6,038 nt of DNA. Source: Bacteroidota bacterium. GTDB taxonomy: Bacteria; Bacteroidota; Bacteroidia; Chitinophagales; Chitinophagaceae. The DNA lies in assembly GCA_023433345.1 (NCBI GenBank), contig JAEZDA010000029.1, forward strand, positions 1-6,038, given 5' to 3'. Shown piece after piece: positions 1 to 5,391 of the stretch. A program made the position numbers and the translations under genes. The notes under the pieces are model-generated. The model was given only the letters and a program-made list of their open reading frames with translations. It had not been told where the DNA came from and ran no database searches. Position 1 is the stretch's first letter; the number at the start of each line of letters is the position of its first letter.

Positions 1-721
1 CAGCCAATAAAGATGGAACCTGCTCAAGCATCTCCCGAAGAGCATCAAATTCCTCGTTCACTTCAATTCTCAATGCCTGGAAAACCTGGGCTAAATATTT
101 ATTGGGATTTCCTTTCACTATCGGTTGCAAGGCTTGCCGAAACTGTGCGATAGAAGAGAAAGGTGCAATTGATCTGGCAGCAATAATTGTTCTTGCAAGG
201 GTTTTTGAATTCGTCACCTCGCCGAATTGTTCAAATATCCGGTGCAATCTTTCTTCGGAATAGGTATTAAGGATCTCCGCAGCTGTTTTCGTATTGCGAC
301 TGTTCATTCGCATATCTAAACTGCCATCGAAGCGAGTGGAAAAGCCGCGATCAGGTTCATTGAACTGATGACTCGACACTCCGAGGTCTGCGAGAATTCC
401 ATCTACCTTGTTGATATTATTTAGTTTCAGAAACCGAGCGAGGTGGCGGAAATTTTGAGGAATGAAAAGAATGCGTGGATCGGCAGGAATATTTTGAATT
501 GCATCTGCATCCTGGTCGAATGCTACAAGAACACCTTTGTCTTCAAGGTTATCAAGGATAGCCCGGCTGTGACCGCCTCCGCCAAAAGTGCAATCCACAT
601 ACACGCCACTAGGTTTAATTTTCAATCCCTCGATTGTTTCCTTCAGTAAAACGGGAATATGGTAGCCGTCGCCGCCGCGGGAAGTGTTTTCCGCAGGCAG
701 GTTGTGAGAGGTTGTTACCAT
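1..721 (-). CDS. rsmH: 16S rRNA (cytosine(1402)-N(4))-methyltransferase RsmH, 3' end cut off by the window
   Basis: RsmH (MraW) uses S-adenosylmethionine to methylate N4 of C1402 in the 16S rRNA decoding centre; it is a cytoplasmic enzyme. I translated the minus strand from ATG at 721 and the frame stays open to base 1, giving 240 residues of a protein usually near 300, so about 60 C-terminal residues lie outside. Visible motifs are YHIPVLLKE (20-28), the SAM-binding loop DCTFGGGGHSRAIL (43-56), the acidic FDQD after strand 2 (68-71), DLGVSSHQ (112-119), RGFS (125-128), LDMRM (135-139) and FQALRIEVNEE (214-224), all family signatures. The first 19 residues form a polar extension before the conserved core; no later ATG precedes the motifs. 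The start lies two bases after the mraZ stop, so the genes are very probably cotranscribed. Downstream dcw genes such as ftsL and ftsI would be expected beyond the left edge. Confidence 0.97.
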   Translation of the reverse strand, partial: MVTTSHNLPAENTSRGGDGYHIPVLLKETIEGLKIKPSGVYVDCTFGGGGHSRAILDNLEDKGVLVAFDQDADAIQNIPADPRILFIPQNFRHLARFLKLNNINKVDGILADLGVSSHQFNEPDRGFSTRFDGSLDMRMNSRNTKTAAEILNTYSEERLHRIFEQFGEVTNSKTLARTIIAARSIAPFSSIAQFRQALQPIVKGNPNKYLAQVFQALRIEVNEEFDALREMLEQVPSLLA

Positions 722-723
722 AA

Positions 724-1182
724 TCAATCGTTTTCTTCCGGCCTGTTCATTACTTCATTGGCCAGTTGGCTAAATGCATCAGGTGAAAAAGAGTCAAAGA
801 ACTGCTGGTGATGATTTTTATCCCATATCTCGATCTTGTTGATTGCCGCTACCAGTACGATATCTTTTTCCAAACCGGCGTGGGCAAACAGGTTTTTCGG
901 CAGCAATAATCTTCCCGCACCGTCCAGCTCAACCGCCACGGCTCCATTGAGAAAATATCTCCTGAATTCTCGAACCTTCGGGTCGAAGTCATTCAGGCCG
1001 CTGATCTTTTTGAAAATGGGCTTCCAGCTTTGGGTAGGGTACAGGGTCAGGCATTTCTCAAATCCACGGTTTATCACGAATGATTGATCGTCGTCTGGCA
1101 ACTGCTTTTTAAAACCCGAGGGTAATAAAAAACGGCCCTTCGCGTCGATCGTAGATTCATATTCGCCGATAAAACTGACCAT
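724..1182 (-). CDS. mraZ: Transcriptional regulator MraZ
   Basis: MraZ is the conserved first gene of the dcw cluster, a DNA-binding protein that represses its own operon in bacteria where it has been studied and may sit on the nucleoid. At 152 residues it has normal length. It contains two SpoVT/AbrB-type half-repeats, the family hallmark: GEYESTIDAKGRFLLP (6-21) and AVELDGAGRLLLP (83-95), each with the DxxGRxxxP core (D13/R17 and D87/R91). The tail NRPEEND is acidic and polar. The start ATG at 1182 gives the usual N-terminus (MVSFIGEYE). No clear Shine-Dalgarno sequence precedes it, as is common in Bacteroidota. Upstream at 1203-1242 lie four 10-bp-spaced boxes that look like its own operator, so autoregulation is a good inference. 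The stop is separated from rsmH by two bases. Confidence 0.97.
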   Translation of the reverse strand: MVSFIGEYESTIDAKGRFLLPSGFKKQLPDDDQSFVINRGFEKCLTLYPTQSWKPIFKKISGLNDFDPKVREFRRYFLNGAVAVELDGAGRLLLPKNLFAHAGLEKDIVLVAAINKIEIWDKNHHQQFFDSFSPDAFSQLANEVMNRPEEND

Positions 1183-1202
1183 TTGGGATTTTCAGGTGAT
1201 TA

Positions 1203-1242
1203 TTTACACAAAATAACACTTTTTCCCACTTTTAGACACCTT
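1203..1242 (-). promoter_or_regulatory. Putative MraZ operator: four direct repeats with exact 10-bp period
   Basis: Read on the minus strand towards mraZ, four units follow each other without interruption: AAGGTGTCTA, AAAGTGGGAA, AAAGTGTTAT and TTTGTGTAAA. On the plus strand the invariant CAC falls at 1207, 1217, 1227 and 1237. The middle two match the AAAGTG(G/T)NNN box described for MraZ of Mollicutes, and the second also holds the TGGGA core described for E. coli MraZ. The array ends about 20 bases before the mraZ ATG, the right place for an autoregulatory operator. The repeat is seen directly; binding by MraZ is inferred from the family. Confidence 0.8.
1209..1216 (-). promoter_or_regulatory. 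Possible -7 promoter element of mraZ-rsmH
   Basis: On the minus strand this reads TTATTTTG, five of six defined positions of the Bacteroidota -7 consensus TAnnTTTG, and would place the transcription start about 20 bases before the mraZ ATG. No convincing TTTG lies 18-20 bases upstream. It falls between two MraZ-type boxes, so binding there would block the promoter. An AT-rich run (1241-1260) just upstream could act as an UP-like element. Confidence 0.35.
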
Positions 1243-1303
1243 TTTAAAAAAACTTATTTTTCCACAGCGAAATGCGCGTCAGTGCTGGATTACGTAGAAA
1301 AAT

Positions 1304-1346
1304 CCCAATAAGGGTGTGAATTGAATGTGGATTGCTGTAGATTGGG
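1304..1346 (-). terminator. Weak candidate terminator of the histidine kinase gene
   Basis: On the minus strand CCCAAT (from 1346) can pair with ATTGGG (ending at 1304), and a short run of five T follows (1302-1298). A smaller alternative is CCC-TTATT-GGG just before the same T run. The loop of the first is 31 bases and the stem of the second only three pairs, so termination here is doubtful; the kinase transcript may run on into mraZ. Confidence 0.2.
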
Positions 1347-1355
1347 TGTGGATAG
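1315..1355 (+). repeat. Four helically phased TGTGGATTG-like repeats
   Basis: Four units begin at 1315, 1326, 1336 and 1347: TGTGAATTG, TGTGGATTG, TGTAGATTG and TGTGGATAG. Steps of 11, 10 and 11 bases average one DNA helical turn, so all copies face the same side. The last differs at one position from the reverse complement of the DnaA box TTATCCACA, the second at two. The array sits between the kinase stop and the MraZ boxes, about 130-170 bases before mraZ. Function is unknown; a binding array for DnaA or another regulator is inference. Confidence 0.6.
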
Positions 1356-1360
1356 CGGCA

Positions 1361-2686
1361 CTATGCATTGGCTGCCAATGGAATAGATATGGTGAAGGTA
1401 CTTCCTTTTCCGGCTATGCTTTCAGCCTTGATGGTTCCATTATGTGCATCGATCATGGTTTTCACATAGCTGAGCCCAAGACCAAAGCCTTTCACATTGT
1501 GGATATTTCCGGTATGTGCGCGGTAGAATTTTTCAAAGATCCGGTGAAGAGTTTCTTTGTTCATACCGATACCATTATCAGCGATCCGGATCTTGAAATT
1601 TTTTCCATTGCTGGAGGTAGCGAGTTTTATATGCAAATCTTCCCTGCTGTATTTTACTGCATTGTCCAGGAGATTATTTACCACGTTTGTAAAGTGAACT
1701 TCATCGGCCAAAATAAGGTGGCGTGGAGCTTCAAGTTTTACCTCTAAGATTCCGTTCCTTTCCGCGATGGGCAATGATATATTGTTCACCGCAGCCTGTA
1801 TCATTTTATGTGCATCCAGCGGAACGAGTTTCAATTCCACTCTTTGTTTGTCCAGCAGCGCGGCCTGCAAAATCGTTTCAACCTGTTTATTCATTCTCCG
1901 GTTCTCCTCCTTTATTATTCCGGTAAAATATTCCATCCTCGCTCTATCTGACGCAACCTTTTCATTTTTCAACGCATCTACGGCAAGTGAAATAGTAGCG
2001 AGGGGTGTTTTAAATTCATGCGTCATATTATTGATGAAATCAGACTTGATCTCACTGAGCTTTTTCTGGCGAAGCAAGGTACGGATGGTAAGGAAAAAGG
2101 CCATCGTAATGATCAGCGTAAAAAGTACGGCGCCGAGAATGAACCATTTTATTTCGCGAAGTACAACGATCTTTTCATTGGGAACAATGATGATGAGGTA
2201 TTCTTCCTTTGCGATATTTTCATAGATACTTCCGCTTAGCGGGGTCAGCTCAATAATTTGCCGCGCGAAATTTGCACTGTCGAGATATTTTTCGAAAAAA
2301 CCTTCCGATTCAAGTTCATCGCCTGTGATCGTATTCTGTGTGATTGCAAATTCAAAATCTACATGGGGGAGATCATTATTATCCATTGCAGATTTGATGA
2401 TGCTGTTTATTTCATCGCGGGAAAATCTTTGTATCACTGACGGTTTCAGAAGTTCAGCAGGAATTTTTTCATTGGAAAGCTGAAGATCATTCCCCTCATT
2501 AAAAGGCACCAACTGATTTCCTTCAACCAATTTGTATGCAGCCTCCTGCGTGGCGGCTACAAGCTTGTTACGAAAAGTGCTGTGCTCAGTATTTTTTGCA
2601 GTCTGCAGCCAGAGATATTGGAAGAATATCAGCCCCAGCAGAGAAATGAATGTGAGTAAGGTTATAAAAGGGAAAACTCTTTTCAT
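1361..2686 (-). CDS. Membrane sensor histidine kinase (HisKA-HATPase_c), no adjacent response regulator
   Basis: This is a 441-residue sensor kinase that would autophosphorylate on histidine and pass phosphate to a response regulator. A first transmembrane segment (about 5-27) is followed by a roughly 150-residue extracytoplasmic sensor region with no domain I recognise, and a second segment (about 181-204). The HisKA domain directly follows, without a clear HAMP, with the H-box FINNMTHEFKTPLA and phospho-acceptor H223. The ATP-binding domain has the N-box NVVNNLLDNAVKYS (N338, N342), G1 DNGIGM (370-375), F-box IFEKFYR (383-389), G2 GFGLG (400-404) and a final GKGSTFTISIPL. All catalytic motifs are intact. 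The architecture resembles Bacteroidota kinases of the RprX kind, but I cannot assign that name. Neighbours are mraZ downstream and divergent yqgE, so no partner lies in the window and the stimulus is unknown. Confidence 0.93.
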   Translation of the reverse strand: MKRVFPFITLLTFISLLGLIFFQYLWLQTAKNTEHSTFRNKLVAATQEAAYKLVEGNQLVPFNEGNDLQLSNEKIPAELLKPSVIQRFSRDEINSIIKSAMDNNDLPHVDFEFAITQNTITGDELESEGFFEKYLDSANFARQIIELTPLSGSIYENIAKEEYLIIIVPNEKIVVLREIKWFILGAVLFTLIITMAFFLTIRTLLRQKKLSEIKSDFINNMTHEFKTPLATISLAVDALKNEKVASDRARMEYFTGIIKEENRRMNKQVETILQAALLDKQRVELKLVPLDAHKMIQAAVNNISLPIAERNGILEVKLEAPRHLILADEVHFTNVVNNLLDNAVKYSREDLHIKLATSSNGKNFKIRIADNGIGMNKETLHRIFEKFYRAHTGNIHNVKGFGLGLSYVKTMIDAHNGTIKAESIAGKGSTFTISIPLAANA

Positions 2687-2714
2687 GCAACCGGGGTGTA
2701 AATAAAATTCGCTG

Positions 2715-2722
2715 CAAATGTA
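2715..2722 (-). promoter_or_regulatory. Candidate -7 promoter element for the histidine kinase
   Basis: On the minus strand this reads TACATTTG, a full match to the Bacteroidota -7 consensus TAnnTTTG. It lies 28 bases before the kinase ATG, implying a leader of about 20 bases. The expected TTTG about 19 bases further upstream is not present (CTCC instead), which lowers confidence. Confidence 0.45.
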
Positions 2723-2808
2723 GCTAAGATACGCGCCTGCAGGAGAATAGACAGCCTATTTTGGCCGATTTTTAACTTACATGTGAAGCAACAATGTTAT
2801 AACTTTTT

Positions 2809-2839
2809 TTTGATTGCGAGGCATGTTGCAGTAATTTAG
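2809..2839 (+). promoter_or_regulatory. Candidate TTTG-N19-TAnnTTTG-type promoter of yqgE
   Basis: TTTG at 2809-2812 and TAATTTAG at 2832-2839 are separated by exactly 19 bases, the spacing of the Bacteroidota primary sigma promoter; only one of the ten defined positions is off. The -7 box ends four bases before the yqgE ATG (2844), so transcription would begin at or next to the start codon. Confidence 0.45.
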
Positions 2840-2843
2840 AAAC

Positions 2844-3395
2844 ATGATTGAAGCGGATAACGGAATATTATTGATAGCAGATCCTTTTCTTAAAGATTCG
2901 AATTTTATGCGCACGGTTGTTTTGTTGGCGAGGCATAATGAGGAAGGAAGTTTTGGTTTCGTTCTAAACCGCCTGCTGGATCATACGCTAGATGAGTTGC
3001 TCACGGATCTCGCCGGCTTTCCCCTTCCCGTGTACCAGGGTGGTCCTGTGCAAATGGATACGGTTCATTATCTCCATCAGTTCCCGGACCTTATCCCAGA
3101 CAGTCAGCTTGTGGCAGATGACATTTACTGGGGTGGCGATTTTGAGATTCTTAAAGAGAAGATAAAGAATGGTGAGATAGACACTTCCCGCGTAAAATTC
3201 TTTCTTGGATACAGCGGGTGGGAACAAGGCCAGCTTGCAGGCGAACTTAATGAACAAACCTGGATAACGGCACCGTGTACACGCGAAATAGTATTTGAAA
3301 CTGATGTGGAGGAAACCTGGAAGCGGAGCCTGAAACATCTGGGCGGGAAGTATGAGATGATGATCCATTTCCCGATCGACCCGCAATTGAATTGA
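2844..3395 (+). CDS. YqgE/AlgH family protein (DUF179)
   Basis: The 183-residue product matches the YqgE/AlgH (UPF0301) family in length and motifs. Conserved blocks are GILLIADPFLKDSNFMRTVVLL (7-28), GSFGFVLNR (35-43), YQGGPVQMDTVHYLH (64-78), the acidic glycine segment YWGGDFE (95-101), FFLGYSGWEQGQLAGEL (119-135) and W140. There is no signal peptide or membrane segment, so it should be cytoplasmic. AlgH was named for an effect on alginate regulation in Pseudomonas, but the biochemical role of the family is not settled, so I give no specific function. The ATG at 2844 is fixed by conservation of the first 25 residues. No Shine-Dalgarno sequence is visible. The gene is divergent from the kinase and precedes thioredoxin by 165 bases. 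Confidence 0.93.
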   Translation: MIEADNGILLIADPFLKDSNFMRTVVLLARHNEEGSFGFVLNRLLDHTLDELLTDLAGFPLPVYQGGPVQMDTVHYLHQFPDLIPDSQLVADDIYWGGDFEILKEKIKNGEIDTSRVKFFLGYSGWEQGQLAGELNEQTWITAPCTREIVFETDVEETWKRSLKHLGGKYEMMIHFPIDPQLN

Positions 3396-3402
3396 ATGTA
3401 AA

Positions 3403-3475
3403 GGTAGATAGATAAAGAGAGAAGAGATAAAGAGACGAAAGATAAGAGATGAGAGATAAGAGATAAAGAGTATAA
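3403..3475 (+). repeat. Degenerate 7-bp GA-rich tandem repeat (GAGATAA)
   Basis: The gap between yqgE and thioredoxin carries an almost pure purine-plus-T stretch built on GAGATAA. Clear units in one phase start at 3439 (AAGATAA), 3446 (GAGATGA), 3453 and 3460 (both exact); another exact copy lies at 3424, preceded by GAGAGAA at 3417. Phase shifts by one base near 3431-3438, as expected after slippage. It contains no plausible gene or terminator. Confidence 0.8.
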
Positions 3476-3560
3476 GGGGGCGATCAATATTTCCGCTGAT
3501 TCGCAAAAAGGGAAAAAGAAAGTAAAATCAACTAAAGTTTTTAATTCTACGATTAGTTAA

Positions 3561-3857
3561 ATGTCAGCCTTTCAAGATATCATTCAATCCGGCAAGCTTG
3601 TTCTGGTTGATTTCACGGCAGAATGGTGCGGGCCCTGCAAAACAATGGCACCGGTTCTAAAAGAAGTAAAAGAGCGTTTAGGCGATACCGTTACCATATT
3701 AAAGATAGATGTTGACCGGAACCCGGAGGCTGCAAGGTCATTTTCCGTACAAGGCGTTCCTACTTTTGTTTTGCTCAGGTCAGGCAAAACATTGTGGCAG
3801 CAGTCAGGTGCAATGCCTGCACATCAATTAATCAGTGCGATCAAACAATTTCAATAA
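3561..3857 (+). CDS. trxA: Thioredoxin
   Basis: A 98-residue single-domain thioredoxin, slightly shorter than the usual 105-110 because of a compact N-terminus. The active site WCGPC spans 22-26 (redox cysteines C23 and C26), with the buried aspartate D17 in VDFTAEW, the core proline P31, and the cis-proline loop GVPTF at 65-69 (P67). No signal peptide or lipoprotein cysteine is present, so it is cytoplasmic and would reduce protein disulfides using electrons from thioredoxin reductase. The ATG at 3561 is the only sensible start. No Shine-Dalgarno sequence is seen. It is 12 bases upstream of the acyltransferase in the same direction, probably sharing a transcript. It could be one of several thioredoxins in the genome, so the symbol is a family name and not proof that it is the main one. 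Confidence 0.93.
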   Translation: MSAFQDIIQSGKLVLVDFTAEWCGPCKTMAPVLKEVKERLGDTVTILKIDVDRNPEAARSFSVQGVPTFVLLRSGKTLWQQSGAMPAHQLISAIKQFQ

Positions 3858-3869
3858 GAAATAATTTCC

Positions 3870-4817
3870 TTGCTTTATTCCCTTTTAAAGATTCCCGCCC
3901 GCATCGCTTTTCCTTTTTATTGCAGGAAACTAATGGTGAATCGGCCGGAAGTTTTTAATGAAGAAGGCCCTTTGTTAATTGCAGCAAATCATCCGAATTC
4001 TTTCCTGGATGCAATTGTAATGGCCACTCTTTTTAAACGGCCGGTTTATTCACTGGTTCGGGGAGATGTGTATTCAAATCGCTTCTTCTCCAGGATACTT
4101 TACTCTCTAAAAATGCTTCCCGTTTACCGTATTTCAGAAGGAGCGGAAAACCTCGGCGGCAATTATGAAACTTTTGAAAAGTGTAAGACGATATTCAGGC
4201 AGAAGGGAATCGTTCTCATCTTTAGTGAAGGGAGATGCATTAACGAATGGAAGCTCCGGCCCCTGAAAAAAGGAACGGCGCGGCTTGCGCTCAGCGCATG
4301 GAATGAAGGCATTCCACTCAGGGTGATACCAACGGCAATCAATTTTAGTTCCTTCCGAAAATTCGGCAAAAACATTCATATTAACTTTTCCGAACCAATT
4401 TTGAATGATTTTACGGATCTCGAAGGAGGCCGGGCTATAGTTGCTTTTAATGAAAAACTTGAACTTGCTTTAAGACCCATAGTCTATCATCTCGAAAGCG
4501 GAAATAAAAAACACATCAGGGAAAAATTTCGTACTCATGTGCCGCATCTAAAAAAGATCTTGTTGTTACTTCCCGCGCTTGCCGGCTTAATTTTTCTTTT
4601 CCCGGTATATTTCCCAACGCGGGAACTGGTCAGAAGGAAATGGAACAATGATCATTTCGATTCGCTGGTTGTTGCGATATTGTTTATAACGTTTCCTTTC
4701 TACCTGCTATTGATCACCATTATTGGATTTCTCTTATTGCCGGGATATTGGGCTTTGATGCTGCCGATTGCTTTGCTTTTATCCGCTCTTGCATTGCTGC
4801 ATTTCCTTGGGCGGTAG
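3870..4817 (+). CDS. PlsC-type lysophospholipid/glycerol-phosphate acyltransferase with C-terminal membrane segments
   Basis: This 315-residue protein belongs to the PlsC acyltransferase superfamily, which moves fatty-acyl groups onto glycerol-phosphate or lysophospholipids at the membrane. Motif I is AANHPNSFLDA with H41 and D47, five residues apart where bacterial PlsC has four; motif II lies near LPVYR (83-87); motif III is IFSEGRC (117-123, with E120 and G121), followed by LKKGTARLAL; motif IV is VIPTAINFS (152-160). The C-terminal 90 residues are very hydrophobic, with one segment at about 229-247 and two more between 263 and 312, so it should be anchored in the inner membrane. The start is TTG 3870: an in-frame stop at 3855-3857 and the absence of any ATG before 3933 leave TTG (or ATT 3864) as the option that keeps the family-like N-terminus LYSLLKIPARIAFPFY. 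The precise acyl acceptor cannot be read from sequence. Confidence 0.88.
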   Translation: MLYSLLKIPARIAFPFYCRKLMVNRPEVFNEEGPLLIAANHPNSFLDAIVMATLFKRPVYSLVRGDVYSNRFFSRILYSLKMLPVYRISEGAENLGGNYETFEKCKTIFRQKGIVLIFSEGRCINEWKLRPLKKGTARLALSAWNEGIPLRVIPTAINFSSFRKFGKNIHINFSEPILNDFTDLEGGRAIVAFNEKLELALRPIVYHLESGNKKHIREKFRTHVPHLKKILLLLPALAGLIFLFPVYFPTRELVRRKWNNDHFDSLVVAILFITFPFYLLLITIIGFLLLPGYWALMLPIALLLSALALLHFLGR

Positions 4818-4953
4818 ATCGAAGTTTCGTTCATGCTTCTTAATATTTCGGATCTTTCTCTGCGTGTGTCTAGCTTTTCTCAACAATGAATTACCCGTAA
4901 AATCCCGACTTTGGGTACTTGTCATCAAAACGAAAAATTCCGAATTTCACAGT

Positions 4954-4976
4954 GGGGTCAGCGGGACGCTGGCCCC
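4954..4976. repeat. GC-rich 10-bp hairpin, REP-like
   Basis: GGGGTCAGCG (4954-4963) and CGCTGGCCCC (4967-4976) form a ten-pair stem with one G-T wobble around the three-base loop GGA. The stem is 80-90% G+C in surroundings that are AT-rich. No T run follows on either strand, so a simple intrinsic terminator is unlikely; a REP-type palindrome or structured RNA end is more consistent. Confidence 0.65.
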
Positions 4977-4984
4977 GGGGAGGT

Positions 4985-5004
4985 CGGGTGAACGGGGACC
5001 CGTT
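4985..5004. repeat. Second small GC-rich hairpin
   Basis: CGGGT (4985-4989) pairs with ACCCG (4998-5002) around eight bases; an alternative is AACGG (4991-4995) with CCGTT (5000-5004) around GGAC. On the plus strand three T follow, so it might weakly terminate the acyltransferase transcript. It lies eight bases after the stronger hairpin. Confidence 0.35.
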
Positions 5005-5068
5005 TAGTAATCGAAATCCCACCTTCGAAAATACTATCAAGCGGAAACCTTCGGCTTCACTAACGGTC

Positions 5069-5101
5069 AAAAAAAAACAGGAAAGAAAATCTTCCCTGTT
5101 T
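5069..5101 (-). terminator. Rho-independent terminator of atpD-atpC
   Basis: Read on the minus strand, AAACAGG (5101-5095) pairs with CCTGTTT (5081-5075); after one mismatch, four more pairs (AAGA with TCTT) close a three-base TTT loop. A run of nine T (5077-5069) overlaps and follows the stem. The hairpin starts 22 bases after the atpC stop, the expected place and strand for the end of the atp transcript. Confidence 0.85.
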
Positions 5102-5122
5102 CAATATAAAATGTGTGGTCAA

Positions 5123-5374
5123 TTAAATTTCCTGTGCGCCTTCTACCAATACGGTAGTTTTATTGTTAAGCACTTCAACAAATCCGCTTTGAATTGAGTA
5201 ACCGCTGCTCGTGTTTTTATCTTTCAATATCTTCAGGTTACCTGCCTTCAAGGCGCTTACCATGGGGGCGTGCTTATCCAGCACTTCAAAAAGCCCACTG
5301 ATTCCCGGCAATTGAACACCATACACTTCACCGCTGAAGATCTTTCGTTCCGGAGTTAGTATTTCAAGAGTCAT
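5123..5374 (-). CDS. atpC: F1F0 ATP synthase epsilon subunit, short form
   Basis: The 83-residue product is the N-terminal beta-sandwich of the ATP synthase epsilon subunit, part of the central stalk that connects gamma to the c-ring. Family features are LEILTPERKIFSGEV (3-17), the GLFEVLDKHAPMVSALKAG segment (27-45) with the conserved HAP (35-37), and GFVEVLNNKTTVLVEGA (64-80). Typical epsilon subunits have 130-140 residues and a C-terminal two-helix domain that can inhibit ATP hydrolysis; here the protein stops right after the sandwich. The stop is followed by a terminator and there is no frameshift remnant, so this is a natural short form as known in Bacteroidota, not a truncation. It starts 17 bases after atpD without a visible Shine-Dalgarno sequence, so translation may be coupled or depend on an A/T-rich leader. 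Confidence 0.95.
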   Translation of the reverse strand: MTLEILTPERKIFSGEVYGVQLPGISGLFEVLDKHAPMVSALKAGNLKILKDKNTSSGYSIQSGFVEVLNNKTTVLVEGAQEI

Positions 5375-5391
5375 GATAACGTTGTTAATAA

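Larger units (their letters stand above)
4818..5122. other. Convergent intergenic region with no supported gene
   Basis: The stretch separates the acyltransferase (plus) from atpC (minus). The first 130 bases are AT-rich and without structure I trust. Positions 4952-5003 are clearly GC-richer and hold two hairpins, and 5069-5101 holds the atp terminator. Open frames crossing it on the plus strand (4768-5007 and 4919-5197) overlap real genes and have low-complexity, unfamiliar products, so I do not call them. Confidence 0.7.

Noticed and set aside
443..649. 68-codon plus-strand frame
   Set aside because: It is antisense to the SAM-binding core of rsmH and has no independent support.
1325..1747. 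140-codon plus-strand open frame opposite the histidine kinase
   Set aside because: It lies inside the kinase's conserved ATPase domain on the other strand, and its product shows no family motif; it is a shadow of the real gene.
3480..3505. Imperfect inverted repeat GCGATCA / TGATTCGC before trx
   Set aside because: Seven pairs with a bulge and a ten-base loop, followed by A-rich rather than T-rich sequence; too weak for a terminator or operator call.
2988..3506. 172-codon and 120-codon minus-strand frames opposite yqgE
   Set aside because: Their Ser/Leu/Ile-rich N-termini come from the GA-rich repeat read backwards, and the rest is antisense to conserved YqgE motifs.
4892..4917. TACCC / GGGTA inverted repeat downstream of the acyltransferase
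   Set aside because: Only five pairs with a 16-base loop and no T run; expected by chance.
4919..5197. 92-codon plus-strand frame across the GC-rich hairpins
   Set aside because: It runs through the atp terminator and into atpC antisense, with a basic low-complexity product and no recognisable domain.
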